Shown here piece by piece: positions 46,641 to 56,761 of a stretch of DNA of 64,000 bases. Below the pieces are notes generated by a model, which saw only the letters and a list, made by a program, of their open reading frames with translations, was not told the DNA's origin and searched no databases. Position 1 is the first letter of the stretch. The number at the start of each line of letters is the position of its first letter. A program made the position numbers and the translations under genes. The stretch lies in NCBI RefSeq assembly GCF_921293875.1, contig NZ_CAKLDI010000001.1:2109915-2173914 (forward strand), in the 5' to 3' direction. This stretch comes from Vibrio stylophorae (GTDB lineage: Bacteria; Pseudomonadota; Gammaproteobacteria; Enterobacterales; Vibrionaceae).

Positions 46641-47834
46641 CTAGATATAGTTAAACAAAGACAACTGCTTGGTTTTTTGGAACGCCTGCTGCGATGCTTT
46701 AAGCGCCATCATGTTCTCATTAAGATCGATCACCGCAGAGGAGTAATCCAAATCTTCCAAGGTGCCGCGCGCCTTTTCAAGCTCTAGGTTAAAGTCTTGG
46801 TGCATAGAGTCTTGGCGATCCAAGGTTTTCAAACGCGTGCCTAACTCTGAGCGCACTCGGTTAAAGTGCTTAAAGGAAGCACTAAACTCTTCCGCCACTT
46901 TATTAAGCTCTGCGGTTGCGGATGCATCCGAAACAGGGGCATTGGCCAGTTTTAAACCGCGCTTAAATGAGTCAAAAATATTCACGGTTTCTTGGCGTTT
47001 TAAAGCGATGGTATCGCCATCTTTGATATCGCCTTCAAAACGCAGCGCCATACCGTTCCAATCAATACCGGTTTTAGCGTTATACGCTGCGGTATTGACC
47101 ACCTTGCCATCTTGCGACAGTTCATAATTTAAACCTGTCGCACCTTGCACAAAACGCACCTGATAACTGGCGTTATCGGCGCCATTGCTATTGAGCGCAC
47201 TGGCAAGCTGAACCGTAGAGCCCATTTTCAAATCGTAACTTGGTGAATAATCGCCATAGGGGTTTTCCACCTCCATAAACACCCTGTCACCCGCATCACT
47301 GGTTTGCACCTTGACCGATGGCGCAACAATGGCATAGCGCTGGCTGCTATCGCCGGTATAAGTCACCTGATTATCACGATCGACAAAGAAAGGACGATTG
47401 CTGACTAACGTACCAGAAAACAGATAGTTACCAGATTCATCACGAATATTAGCCACTTCTAATAGAGCTTCAAAATTACTGTGCAGATCTTGGCGGTGCG
47501 CTTCACGGTCATCAGCAGATAACGAACCGTTAATCATCAACATCACCCGGCGCTTGGCTTCATCGGCAATCTGCTCAATCTCATTCACCGCGGTCTCTTC
47601 ACGGGTTAAGCGATTTCGCGCCAAGTTAATGGTGTCTTGATATTGCTTCAGCTCCACCTGCTGTTGGTGAAAGTTCTGAATCGAGATGGAAGCCACGGGA
47701 TCATCGGCCGCAGTATTGACCCGCTTACCCGTCGCGAGCTGCTCTTGGTTATGTGCCACTTTCACCTGCTGGCGCATGGTGTCATTGGCCACCGATTGGT
47801 AGTTATGAAAACTGGCGATACGACTACTGATCAT
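46641..47834 (-). CDS. flgL: FlgL, hook-filament junction protein HAP3
   Basis: 397 residues. Flagellin-like N-terminus (MISSRIASFHNYQSVANDTM...NQEQLATGKRVNTAADDP, split) and C-terminal helix (YSSAVIDLNENMMALKASQQAFQ). It joins the hook-side FlgK ring to the filament. It lies 9 nt after flgK in the same operon and ends before a clear terminator. Confidence 0.96.
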   Translation of the reverse strand: MISSRIASFHNYQSVANDTMRQQVKVAHNQEQLATGKRVNTAADDPVASISIQNFHQQQVELKQYQDTINLARNRLTREETAVNEIEQIADEAKRRVMLMINGSLSADDREAHRQDLHSNFEALLEVANIRDESGNYLFSGTLVSNRPFFVDRDNQVTYTGDSSQRYAIVAPSVKVQTSDAGDRVFMEVENPYGDYSPSYDLKMGSTVQLASALNSNGADNASYQVRFVQGATGLNYELSQDGKVVNTAAYNAKTGIDWNGMALRFEGDIKDGDTIALKRQETVNIFDSFKRGLKLANAPVSDASATAELNKVAEEFSASFKHFNRVRSELGTRLKTLDRQDSMHQDFNLELEKARGTLEDLDYSSAVIDLNENMMALKASQQAFQKTKQLSLFNYI

Positions 47835-47843
47835 GACTTACTC

Positions 47844-49724
47844 CTATCGCGTGGCATTGAGCAAAGCATCAAAGGTTTCATTGGCGGCGGTCATAATCCG
47901 TGATGACGCCATATAGGCTTGCTGAAATTTCATTAAATTTGCCGCCTCTTCATCAAGGTTGACCCCTGATACCGCTGCAACGCGCTCTGCCGCAGCATTG
48001 TTTTCTGCTTTTGCCACCTGCCCCATTTTGTCCACCGTGGATTTATCCACACCAATCTCAGTGGTGATCGCCTGATACAAGTCGATAATGGTGGAGCGGT
48101 GATCGTCCGTGGTTTTCTTGGTTTGTAGCTGCTGCATCGTCAGCAAGTTACTGTTGTCACCATCAGCCAATTCCATATTGATGGTAAACATATCCTGAGG
48201 ATGCGCGCCGCTGGATAGCGAAAACACCGTGCCGCCTACAGTAATATCCCCTTTCGGTGGATAGGCCTGATTCGCGAGTAGTAGATTGCCCTGCATATCC
48301 AGCACATTAAATTTGTCAGCGGTATCATTGATGGCCACATGAAACTGCTTCAGCGGTCCCACGGTTTTTACTTCCAATGAAGCGCCGCCCAAGGTATGGC
48401 TGGCGTTACCGACAAAAGCTTGCGCGGCAATGTCCGCAGCATCCTTCATCACCATGGCAATATCTTGCGCGCCAGTACGTGTCGGTCTTAATAAAATTTT
48501 CTCGCCCACTTCTGGCGGCGTTTTCATCTCAACGCGCAAACCATCCAGATTAAAGGTTGGTGGCGTGCCCGTTGGCGTCACCGTGATGGTTTTGCCATCT
48601 GGATTTTTTACATGGTATTGGCTGCCATCAAATTTCAGCGCATATTCACCGGATTTCAGCGCATTCACATCGTCGATATAAACGCTGATGCGGGTTTTCG
48701 AATCAGCTGGAATTAGAGCGCGCGAGGCCGCAATTTTCGGATCATTCACGTCGGTAAACATATCGCCACCGACCGCGTTTTTCAGGGTGATCCCTTGCTT
48801 TTGCAGCGCATTGACTTGATCGGAAAACGCGATGGACATACGACCAAGCTGATCCATCACCTTTGGAATCACTTTATCGCGATACTGTGAAAGCGCCGCC
48901 AAGCGACCATCAATACCATCGGTTTGAATGGTTTTGAGCGATTTACCTTCCACTAGCGCAAATGCAAGCTGCTGTGAGTCTGGGTGCCCAGGGACCAAAC
49001 GAAGCTCAGAGGACATCGGGCCTGACACCAAGTTATGGCCACTACCAATTAAAATATTAAAACCGCCATCTTCACGGCGATTTTCAGAAACGCGGGTATA
49101 TTGCGATAGCTCTTTAATCAGCGAGTCGTGACGGTCCAGCAAATCATTGGCCGTGCCCGTCGGCGCAGACATCAAAGCATGGTTAATGTCACGCAGCTCA
49201 TTGGCAAGGCCATTAACGCGATCAACAGCCGCATGAATCTCTTGGTTGGAGTCGAAATATTGTTGCTGCAGCGTGCTATACACATCGTTCATATTGGCGG
49301 CAAAGAGTTTGCCTTGCTCAAACAGCACCTTGCGTGAGCCCATATCATTAGGGCTATCGGCCAAGGCTTTCAGCGCTTCATACCAATCATTCATCGACTG
49401 CGGCACTTTGCTGCCACTTTGTGACAACAAGTTGTTGACGATGCCAAGACCATTATCCAGCTCATCAAAGTGGCTGACTTGGGTGGTGGTATGGTTGAGC
49501 TCACGCACCGCAAATTGGTCATAGAGTCGGCGGACACTTTCAATATGAACGCCATCACCGTAAGCATTGCCCCCCCAGAATCGCGCATCATTGGCCTGCT
49601 GCACGACTTGCTGGCGACTATAGCCCTCAGTGTTGACGTTATTGATGTTGTGACCTGTTGTATTAAGCTGGCGCTGAGTGGTCAACACCCCTTGCGAGCC
49701 GAGCGATAACAGATCAAATCCCAT
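47844..49724 (-). CDS. flgK: FlgK, hook-filament junction protein HAP1
   Basis: 626 residues from ATG 49724 (MGFDLLSLGSQGVLTTQRQL), with GGAGG 6 nt upstream; earlier in-frame ATG codons are not needed. N-terminal NTTGHNINNVNTEGYSRQ and C-terminal LDEEAANLMKFQQAYMASS are the HAP1 signatures. It forms the first junction ring after the hook. A sigma-54 promoter lies at 49785. Confidence 0.96.
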   Translation of the reverse strand: MGFDLLSLGSQGVLTTQRQLNTTGHNINNVNTEGYSRQQVVQQANDARFWGGNAYGDGVHIESVRRLYDQFAVRELNHTTTQVSHFDELDNGLGIVNNLLSQSGSKVPQSMNDWYEALKALADSPNDMGSRKVLFEQGKLFAANMNDVYSTLQQQYFDSNQEIHAAVDRVNGLANELRDINHALMSAPTGTANDLLDRHDSLIKELSQYTRVSENRREDGGFNILIGSGHNLVSGPMSSELRLVPGHPDSQQLAFALVEGKSLKTIQTDGIDGRLAALSQYRDKVIPKVMDQLGRMSIAFSDQVNALQKQGITLKNAVGGDMFTDVNDPKIAASRALIPADSKTRISVYIDDVNALKSGEYALKFDGSQYHVKNPDGKTITVTPTGTPPTFNLDGLRVEMKTPPEVGEKILLRPTRTGAQDIAMVMKDAADIAAQAFVGNASHTLGGASLEVKTVGPLKQFHVAINDTADKFNVLDMQGNLLLANQAYPPKGDITVGGTVFSLSSGAHPQDMFTINMELADGDNSNLLTMQQLQTKKTTDDHRSTIIDLYQAITTEIGVDKSTVDKMGQVAKAENNAAAERVAAVSGVNLDEEAANLMKFQQAYMASSRIMTAANETFDALLNATR

Positions 49725-49784
49725 GTGTGCCTCCGAATATTGGCATCCTTTGCTCAATCAAATGAGCGAACCTAAGGAATACCT

Positions 49785-49800
49785 AGCAATTTTAAGGCCA
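49785..49800 (-). promoter_or_regulatory. Sigma-54 promoter of flgKL
   Basis: Minus strand TGGCCTTAAAATTGCT: TGGC at -24 and TTGCT at -12 with exact register, about 60 nt before the flgK ATG. Confidence 0.8.
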
Positions 49801-50096
49801 ACTTTTAAGTTGTTTATTTTCAATAAATTAGATGAAGTTCATTCTTGAGCGGCAAGGCATTGCCAATGAAAAATAGCGGGGAACGCATGGGTGAATGACA
49901 TATAAGAAATGGATCAAAGTTCCAAAGGATAAGATGAAGACAGAGAATGATGCTAAGGCTGAGTCCAAGTTCAGCAGCCGCCGCAGCCATTACCGTAGCC
50001 ATCATGATGCCGATTGACAAAAGACATCGACCTCAGGACATCGACTTCAAATAACCGACGAGAGCCTAACAGCTCTCGTGCTGCGGTCACTTAACC
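49801..50096. other. flgJ-flgK intergenic region
   Basis: About 300 nt without a credible gene. It holds GGCAA-N4-TTGCC (49851-49864) about 50 nt upstream of the flgK -24 element, a possible activator site, and a hairpin ACGAGAGC / GCTCTCGT (50058-50079) just past the flgJ stop that could be a weak terminator because its T-tail is poor. Confidence 0.5.
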
Positions 50097-51020
50097 TTAA
50101 ATCGAAACCACTCGCTGATAGACGCCCATCACTTTTTCGGCGTATTTCGGGTCCGTCGCATAGCCAGCTTGGTGAATGGCATTCACGAACTGCTCTGGCG
50201 ACTCCGTTTGCGTCAGTGCATGTTGATAGCGTGGGTTTTGCTGCAAAAAGTTCACATAGTCATGAAAACTTTGCTGGTAGTTATCATAGGCGCGAAATGC
50301 TGCGCGCTCTTGCACGGGAATATCGTTGTAAAATTCCAAAGTCTGGGTATTAATTCGCTCACCCTGCCAGCGTGGATCGGCCTTGATGTTAAATAGGTTG
50401 TGGCTAGAGCGCTGGGCATTAGCAATCACCTTTTTACCCCAACCGGTTTCAAGCGCCGCTTGCGCAATCAAAATCGCTGGATCAACACCCAACATTTTGC
50501 CCGCCTTTTCCGCATAAGGGCGAAGCGCCTTTACGAAATCTTCAGGGGAATCAAAACGTGTCGGCAACTTGGCCATCACCTGTTCCAGCGCTTTTTGCTG
50601 CTCCATTCGGGTCGCTGCTGCCTCCGCACTCTTACGGGCTAAATCAGGATCCACAGGCAAACGCAGTGAGTTATCCATGGCCACATTGCGCATCGCTTGC
50701 GGTGTTGGCTTATCGGTTTTACCGCCAAGCTGCGCCACAATCATATCAGCCAACCCAAGCGAGCCGTTTTGGCTTAGCTCAAGTGACAACTGCTCATCGC
50801 GCATCTGCTCATAAAATCGCGTGTTTTTATCGCCAAACAGATCGGTACGAAATCCCTCGTTGGCATCACGCATCGATTTAAACAGCATCTGAGTAAAGAT
50901 CGCTTCAAACTGTCTTGCCGCTTGTTTAAGCGCCGTTTGATCATCGCCCTTTGACGCTTGACGAATTCGGTCAAGGCTGGAGAGATCATTGAAAAAACCG
51001 ACATCCACTGGCTCTTGCAT
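50097..51020 (-). CDS. flgJ: FlgJ, rod cap and peptidoglycan hydrolase
   Basis: 307 residues, the two-domain form. The N-terminal rod-capping part (about 1-110: AARQFEAIFTQMLFKSMRDAN) is followed by a C-terminal glucosaminidase domain (about 150-305) with ILIAQAALETGWGKK, where the Glu is the expected catalytic acid, and YDNYQQSFHDYVNFL. It opens the cell wall for the rod. It follows flgI by 8 nt. Confidence 0.96.
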   Translation of the reverse strand: MQEPVDVGFFNDLSSLDRIRQASKGDDQTALKQAARQFEAIFTQMLFKSMRDANEGFRTDLFGDKNTRFYEQMRDEQLSLELSQNGSLGLADMIVAQLGGKTDKPTPQAMRNVAMDNSLRLPVDPDLARKSAEAAATRMEQQKALEQVMAKLPTRFDSPEDFVKALRPYAEKAGKMLGVDPAILIAQAALETGWGKKVIANAQRSSHNLFNIKADPRWQGERINTQTLEFYNDIPVQERAAFRAYDNYQQSFHDYVNFLQQNPRYQHALTQTESPEQFVNAIHQAGYATDPKYAEKVMGVYQRVVSI

Positions 51021-51028
51021 GCTGCCTC

Positions 51029-52120
51029 CTAGATAATGATCAGTTGGCCTTCGATAGCGCCGGCCTGTTTTAGCGCCTGCAAAATCGACATCAAATCTGA
51101 AGGTGCTGCGCCCACCTGATTCACCGCACGCACCAAATCATCTAAGGTCGCGCCCGGCTCAAACTTAAACATGCGCGCTTTTTCTTCATCCACATCCACA
51201 TTGGAGTTGGGGACCAATTTCGTCTGGCCACCAGAAAATGAGTTCGGCTGACTGGCTTTCCAGTTTTCCTTGATGGTCACGGTCAAGCCACCATGGGTAA
51301 TAGCCGCAGGCTTCAAACGCACATGCTGGCCCACCACAATGGTACCGGTTTTCGAGTTAACGATGATTTTTGCCGCGCCTTCAGCGGTATTAAATTCGAT
51401 ATTTTCCACCACAGATAAAAAGGCCACGCGCTGACTCACTTCGCGGGGGGCTCGCACCTGAATTGAGGTGGCATCAAGCGCCTTGGCGGTTTCTGGGCCA
51501 AGGAAATTATTGATCGCATTCACCATATTCTGCGCCGTTGAGAAATCGGCATTAAATAGGTTAAAGGTAATAAAATCACCGCGCGCAAAGGGGTTCGGAA
51601 TTTCACGCTCAACAATGGCGCCGCCGGAAATTCGACCCGCCGTTGGCGTATTGCCCACCACGCTAGAGCCATCGGCGCCGCTGGCACTAAAGCCACCCAC
51701 CACCAAGCTGCCCTGTGCGACGGCATAGATTTGCCCATCCAAACCTTTGAGGAAGGTTTGCACCAAGGTACCACCGCGCAAACTCTTAGCAGAGCCAATG
51801 GAAGAGACATTGACATCAATGGTCTGCCCCTGCTTAGTAAATGCGGGTAGCTCAGCGCTCACGGCCACTGCCGCCACGTTCTTGGTCTTTGGCTTGGTGC
51901 CTGGCGGCAATTGAATGCCAAAATTTTGTAGCATGGCATTGAAGCTTTGATCGGTAAAAGGTGTGGACTCACCAGTGCCGGGCAAACCAACCACAAGGCC
52001 ATAACCAATCAATTGGTTACTGCGCACGCCAGCAACACTCGACACATCTTTAATGCGCGCAGCATGGGCTGGGCTCAGCAGAAAACTAAAACTAATGATC
52101 AGGGTAAGCCATCTTTTCAC
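51029..52120 (-). CDS. flgI: FlgI, P-ring protein
   Basis: 363 residues with an N-terminal signal peptide (cleavage near AHAARIKD). Family segments include [29 protein letters not shown] (split over 22-50) and [26 protein letters not shown]. It forms the periplasmic P ring. The start is GTG at 52120 with GGAG 7 nt upstream. Confidence 0.97.
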   Translation of the reverse strand: MKRWLTLIISFSFLLSPAHAARIKDVSSVAGVRSNQLIGYGLVVGLPGTGESTPFTDQSFNAMLQNFGIQLPPGTKPKTKNVAAVAVSAELPAFTKQGQTIDVNVSSIGSAKSLRGGTLVQTFLKGLDGQIYAVAQGSLVVGGFSASGADGSSVVGNTPTAGRISGGAIVEREIPNPFARGDFITFNLFNADFSTAQNMVNAINNFLGPETAKALDATSIQVRAPREVSQRVAFLSVVENIEFNTAEGAAKIIVNSKTGTIVVGQHVRLKPAAITHGGLTVTIKENWKASQPNSFSGGQTKLVPNSNVDVDEEKARMFKFEPGATLDDLVRAVNQVGAAPSDLMSILQALKQAGAIEGQLIII

Positions 52121-52148
52121 GTCAAAACTCCGTCGCTCACGATTGCGA

Positions 52149-52919
52149 TTAGATGGTTACATTGAAGAATCGTGCCAACCATCCCTGCTCTTGTGTATCT
52201 TGTCGATCACCCGTGCCGGAATATTGGATTCTTGCGTTAGAAATACGTGTTGAAGCAACGGTGTTGTCATGGGCAATATCGTCAGGACGAATGGTGCCAC
52301 TTAAACGAATGTACTCTTCACCCGTATTTAAGGTGAGCCATTTTTCACCGCGGATCACTAAGTTGCCATTGGCCAAGACTTCCACCACTTCGACGGTGAT
52401 CGACCCTTTGATGCTGTTGCTTTGGTCAGCCGTGGCTGAACCCGTGAATTTATTGTCATTGCTCATTTTATAGGACAAGGTGCGATCTTTGATTTTCACC
52501 TCTTGGCCACCCAATGACAGTGGATCCATGGATAAATCGTTGGATTTTTCCATATCTGAAGTGGCACTTTTTTTCGCTTGCGTGCGCTCTTCAAGCATCA
52601 CCGTCACAATGTCACCTACCCCATGTGGTTTGGTGTCATCGTAGAGATCTTGCACTTTACCCGCATTAAACAAAGAGCCTGTGGCTGCGGTATAACTTTC
52701 TTCTGGCTGCTGCGGCTTTACTGGCGCCCAAGATGGGTCGCCTGCCACGGGATCATCACGGCGACGAATGGCATCCACCAAACCACCGCTTTGATCTTGA
52801 TTGCCTTCTACGGCATCCACCGTGGTATTGGCAACTTCCTGTTTTTCAGGCTCAACGGGTTGTAGCAAAGAAGCACAACCGCTCAGCGATAATAGAACAA
52901 GCATCCATAAGATACGCAT
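52149..52919 (-). CDS. flgH: FlgH, L-ring lipoprotein
   Basis: 256 residues from ATG 52919; a GTG one codon earlier is also open but is too close to the AAGGGGA site. The lipobox LSGC gives lipidated Cys15. The C-terminal ring domain contains [19 protein letters not shown] and [22 protein letters not shown] (split). It makes the outer-membrane L ring. It is followed by flgI and preceded by flgG. Confidence 0.96.
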   Translation of the reverse strand: MRILWMLVLLSLSGCASLLQPVEPEKQEVANTTVDAVEGNQDQSGGLVDAIRRRDDPVAGDPSWAPVKPQQPEESYTAATGSLFNAGKVQDLYDDTKPHGVGDIVTVMLEERTQAKKSATSDMEKSNDLSMDPLSLGGQEVKIKDRTLSYKMSNDNKFTGSATADQSNSIKGSITVEVVEVLANGNLVIRGEKWLTLNTGEEYIRLSGTIRPDDIAHDNTVASTRISNARIQYSGTGDRQDTQEQGWLARFFNVTI

Positions 52920-52934
52920 CACAGTCCCCTTAAA

Positions 52935-53723
52935 TTAGAGTTGCTGGTTGACGTAAGAGAGCATCTGGTCAACTGAAGAGATCACTTTTGAGTTCATCTC
53001 ATAAACGCGCTGCGCTTCAATCATATTCACCAGCTCTTCGGTTACATTGACGTTTGAGGTTTCAAGCATCGATTGACGGATGGCGCCCAAGCCATCAATC
53101 CCTGGAATCCCTTCAACGGCATCGCCACTGGCACCCGTTGGCAAATAGAGGTTTTGACCAATAGGCTCCAAGCCGCCGGGATTGATAAAGCTCACGGTAT
53201 TGATCTGACCCAAGACTTGGTTTTCGGTCTGGCCACGAATACGTGCCGACACTTCACCGTCATTGCCCACGGTCACTTGCACCGCATCTTCAGGAATTTG
53301 AATTTCAGGTTGCAACACGTAGCCACTGCCCGTGGTGACCATCATCCCTTCATCATTGACGGTAAATTGACCATTTCGGGTATAACCGATGTTGCCATCT
53401 GGCAATTGAATTTGGAAAAAGCCTTTGCCTTCAATCATCATATCCATGGCGTTGTTGGTGGTTTGCGCATTGCCCGGGGTGAACACTTTCTGTGTTGCCA
53501 CCACTTTGGAGCCAGCCCCCAACATCAAGCCACTTGGTAGCTCGGTATCTTGCGACGAGCGGCCACCCGGTTGGTTGATATTTTGATAAAACAAATCTTC
53601 AAACACCGCACGACTCTTTTTAAAGCCAATGGTTGAGGCGTTGGCCAAGTTGTTTGAAATGGTTGAGATATTGGTTTGTTGGGCATCTAAACCTGTTTTA
53701 CTAACCCATAATGCTGGATGCAT
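52935..53723 (-). CDS. flgG: FlgG, distal rod protein
   Basis: 262 residues. MHPALWVSKTGLDAQQTNIS and NNLANASTIGFKKSRAVFED form the N-terminal rod/hook signature; the C-terminal helix is ETSNVNVTEELVNMIEAQR. The length is the normal 260-262. It makes the distal rod. It lies between flgF (25 nt) and flgH (12 nt). Confidence 0.97.
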   Translation of the reverse strand: MHPALWVSKTGLDAQQTNISTISNNLANASTIGFKKSRAVFEDLFYQNINQPGGRSSQDTELPSGLMLGAGSKVVATQKVFTPGNAQTTNNAMDMMIEGKGFFQIQLPDGNIGYTRNGQFTVNDEGMMVTTGSGYVLQPEIQIPEDAVQVTVGNDGEVSARIRGQTENQVLGQINTVSFINPGGLEPIGQNLYLPTGASGDAVEGIPGIDGLGAIRQSMLETSNVNVTEELVNMIEAQRVYEMNSKVISSVDQMLSYVNQQL

Positions 53724-53748
53724 GTGCGTTATCTCCTGAACTCAGACC

Positions 53749-54498
53749 TTAACTTAGGCGCAACAACGACGCAGAGGACTCATCCATCTGTTCGGCGGTT
53801 TTCATCAGCTTCACTTGGGTTTCAAAGTGACGCTGCAAATCAATTAAATGTGTCATTTCGCCCACGGCGTTGACGTTACTACCCTCAAGGGCGCCTGATA
53901 ACAAGCTCACGCCAGCATCAGCGGCGACAAATTGCCCCGGGGTTTTGGTCTTAAATAGACCGTCGGTATCTTTATAGAGATTTTTATTGCCTGGATTGAC
54001 CAACTTCAAGCGGTCAACAATCTCCATCGCCTCAGCAGGCGCACCTTGTGGCAATACAGAGATGGTACCGTCGGTGCCAATTTCGATTTTACTGATCGGA
54101 ATCGGCAGCAAAATTGGCCCGCCGCTTTCACCCACCATCAAATTGCCGCGGCCATTGTGTAGCAAACCGGTTTGGTCGATTTTTAAATCGCCCGCGCGGG
54201 TATAGGCTTCATTGCCGCTGGCATCTAACACCGCAAACCAACCTTGGTTTTCAATGGTCACATCCATATCGCGACCTGTGGTGATCACAGAGCCTTGCTC
54301 AAAATTTTGCGATGGGCGCTCAGTCATACTGAACACGCGAGTCGGCAAACCTTCGCCATAGGCCTGCATGGAGCGCGCATTTTCCAGATCCGCGCGAAAG
54401 CCAGTAGTGCTGACGTTGGCGAGGTTATTGGCACGAAGTTGCATCGCATACATATCTTGTTTAGCGCCACTCATGGCCAGATACAGTGCACGATCCAT
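53749..54498 (-). CDS. flgF: FlgF, proximal rod protein
   Basis: 249 residues. MDRALYLAMSGAKQDMYAMQ followed by ANNLANVSTTGFRADLENAR, and C-terminal EGSNVNAVGEMTHLIDLQR, as in FlgF. It builds the proximal rod. A sigma-54 promoter at 54538 lies about 40 nt before the ATG, so flgFGHIJ forms its own unit. Confidence 0.96.
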   Translation of the reverse strand: MDRALYLAMSGAKQDMYAMQLRANNLANVSTTGFRADLENARSMQAYGEGLPTRVFSMTERPSQNFEQGSVITTGRDMDVTIENQGWFAVLDASGNEAYTRAGDLKIDQTGLLHNGRGNLMVGESGGPILLPIPISKIEIGTDGTISVLPQGAPAEAMEIVDRLKLVNPGNKNLYKDTDGLFKTKTPGQFVAADAGVSLLSGALEGSNVNAVGEMTHLIDLQRHFETQVKLMKTAEQMDESSASLLRLS

Positions 54499-54537
54499 AA
54501 CAGATTCCTTAGCGAAAAATAGAACTAAGGAAGATAA

Positions 54538-54553
54538 AGCAAGGATGATGCCA
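54538..54553 (-). promoter_or_regulatory. Sigma-54 promoter of flgFGHIJ
   Basis: Minus strand TGGCATCATCCTTGCT, near-perfect -24 and -12 elements with exact spacing, placed in the gap between flgE and flgF. Confidence 0.82.
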
Positions 54554-54644
54554 ATTTTTTAATCAGTTGATAATTATGAGGAAAGGAGATGATTAAAGGG
54601 ATGGGAGGTCAGCTGGGAGCAACAGAATGCGCATCAAACGGCGC

Positions 54645-54678
54645 ACAGTTGCCGCCTACTCAAGTAAGCGGCAACTGT
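54645..54678. other. Strong hairpin after flgE
   Basis: A perfect 11-bp inverted repeat ACAGTTGCCGC / GCGGCAACTGT, with an inner TACT/AGTA pair, 20 nt past the flgE stop. There is no T-run after it on either strand, so it may be an mRNA-end stabiliser, a protein site or an atypical terminator. Confidence 0.6.
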
Positions 54679-54697
54679 ATATTCAGAGATCAATCGA

Positions 54698-56005
54698 TTA
54701 GCGAATTTGCAAAATCGTTTGTTGCAATTGGTTGCCCACTTCCAAAGAACGGGAGTTGGCTTGGAAGTTACGCTGGGCGGTAATCAAATCCACCAGCTCT
54801 TGGGTCATATCGATATTCGATTGCTCCAAGGTACCGCTTTTCACTTTACCAAAAGCGCCCTGCGCCGCTTCACCCCAAAGGGCTTCGCCTGATTCTTGAC
54901 TCACTTTCCATTGGGTACCGCCAATTTGCGATAGACCTTGGTCATTGGCAACGCGCACCATGGCAACGCGGCCAAGGTTGACGTTTTCACCGTTACTATA
55001 GGTGGCCATAACGTTACCGCGTGGGTCAATATCCACTTTTGATAGGTAACCTGTGGTCGCGCCATCTTCAGAGAAACGGCGAATTTCAAAAGGTGCCGCA
55101 TACTGGGTTGGTGAATCAAAATTAAAGGTCAGGGTTTGCTTTTCATCGGCACCGTTCAAGTCAATTTTTGCCCCAGTGCCGCCCAGTGGCACGGTTACAA
55201 TTGGCTTGCCGCCATTGATGCTTTTGACTGAACCATCTGGGTTAAAGGTCAACGGGTGACCCAAATGACCATTGGCACCAGCACTGGTCCCTTCTGCCAC
55301 GTTCAATGGTTTTTCACCATTGGCATCGGTCACGGTATAAAACGCCGCCCAACTATTTGGCGCCGCATTATCTTTGACGTAATAGGTGGTCATTTTATAA
55401 GGCTGACCCAGTGAGTCATAAATGGTCGCTGAGGTCGACTTGTTGTATGTGTCCGGATCTGAGAAATCAAACTTGCTGACATCTTTTGCCGCCCCTGCCG
55501 CTGGCAAGTTCATGCTGATATCCACATTTTGAGAAGGTCGTGGCTGACCAAATTTATCGGGCACATTCAATGGGCGCGGCTCGTAAGAGGTCACTTGCCC
55601 GGTGTCTTTGTCCACGTCATAACTTTGTAGATATTGCCCTTCTGAGTTGACGATATCGTTGTTTTTATCAAGGTGGAAAGCACCGTTACGGGTCAAGCTC
55701 ACATCAGCAGAGCTCAGCTTATCGTTAGACAGGGCAAAATACCCAGTCCCGGTAATTCGTAAATCCAGCGGGTTATTGGTGTAAACGCTTGAGCCCTCAT
55801 GGAACTGCTGCGCAACCGTTGAGGTTTGCACACCGCCACCCGTGGTGGTTTTGCTATTTGAAAAAATAGAGGTTGAATAAACATCGCCAAATTCGGCACG
55901 CGACTCTTTAAAGCCAAACGTATTTGAGTTAGCAATGTTATTACTGGTGGTATTCAGGTCTTTTTGTGACGCTGATAGACCACTCAATGAAATACTGAAT
56001 GACAT
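54698..56005 (-). CDS. flgE: FlgE, hook protein
   Basis: 435 residues. N-terminus MSFSISLSGLSASQKDLNTT with SNNIANSNTFGFKESRAEFG, large beta-rich middle (about 80-370), and C-terminal EQSNIDMTQELVDLITAQR. It polymerises into the universal joint. It follows flgD by 27 nt. Confidence 0.97.
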   Translation of the reverse strand: MSFSISLSGLSASQKDLNTTSNNIANSNTFGFKESRAEFGDVYSTSIFSNSKTTTGGGVQTSTVAQQFHEGSSVYTNNPLDLRITGTGYFALSNDKLSSADVSLTRNGAFHLDKNNDIVNSEGQYLQSYDVDKDTGQVTSYEPRPLNVPDKFGQPRPSQNVDISMNLPAAGAAKDVSKFDFSDPDTYNKSTSATIYDSLGQPYKMTTYYVKDNAAPNSWAAFYTVTDANGEKPLNVAEGTSAGANGHLGHPLTFNPDGSVKSINGGKPIVTVPLGGTGAKIDLNGADEKQTLTFNFDSPTQYAAPFEIRRFSEDGATTGYLSKVDIDPRGNVMATYSNGENVNLGRVAMVRVANDQGLSQIGGTQWKVSQESGEALWGEAAQGAFGKVKSGTLEQSNIDMTQELVDLITAQRNFQANSRSLEVGNQLQQTILQIR

Positions 56006-56032
56006 AGCTCGCCTCCTTTGGCGGTGTATCGG

Positions 56033-56746
56033 TTAGGCTTCGCCTACTTGTTTCACGTCAGCCAACTTCACTGGCGCATTAAAGCCGGCGAGGTTGAGTA
56101 GGACATTGCCATCCCCTTTGCCCATCAATACGCTATTGACGCTGGCAAAGACCGACATATCAAATTCCTGGTTTTCACCATTGATCAAAGCATTTGCCTT
56201 AATGCGGTAGTTCCCCGCAGGCATAACTTGTCCTTGATCATCACGGCCATCCCAATGGATGCTTTGCTCGCCCACCGCTTTAGCGCCCATATCAATGCTA
56301 CGTACCAATTCACCTTGTTGGTTTTCGATACGAACCATTAAACGGTCAACCGCTTGCGGCAAGTTTGCCACTGCATCCAAACCAGTTTCTGCGCTCTTGG
56401 TGGCTTCGTTGCCTGACACCAACACGTTGCGACCCACTAAAGAGGACGCTTGTAGTGCTTGGTTCGAAGTCATCGCGGCGTTCAAGCTGGTGAACTGACC
56501 ATTCATCTTATTGATGCCATCGACAGTGGCAAAAGATGCCATCTGCGCGATCATCTGGTCATTACTCACTGGCTTAAATGGGTCCTGCTGCGCCAGCTGT
56601 TTGGTCAGTAGCGACAAGAAGTCTTCCTGCTTGAGCTCATTTTGACCTGTGGTCTTTTGCTCTTTTTGGACTTTCTTCTCTTGCAGTTCCTTTAACTGGT
56701 CAACATAGGACAAGCCACTGTTGCCAACGCCGTTAATACCGGTCAT
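56033..56746 (-). CDS. flgD: FlgD, hook cap/assembly protein
   Basis: 237 residues. The N-terminal region contains QEDFLSLLTKQLAQQDPFKP and ISNDQMIAQMA-like segment, with a FlgD-type Ig domain (VRSIDMGAKAVGEQSIHWDGRDDQG, split) in the middle. It caps the growing hook and is then replaced by FlgK. It sits between flgC (15 nt) and flgE. Confidence 0.96.
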   Translation of the reverse strand: MTGINGVGNSGLSYVDQLKELQEKKVQKEQKTTGQNELKQEDFLSLLTKQLAQQDPFKPVSNDQMIAQMASFATVDGINKMNGQFTSLNAAMTSNQALQASSLVGRNVLVSGNEATKSAETGLDAVANLPQAVDRLMVRIENQQGELVRSIDMGAKAVGEQSIHWDGRDDQGQVMPAGNYRIKANALINGENQEFDMSVFASVNSVLMGKGDGNVLLNLAGFNAPVKLADVKQVGEA

Positions 56747-56761
56747 GACATGCTCTCCTTA

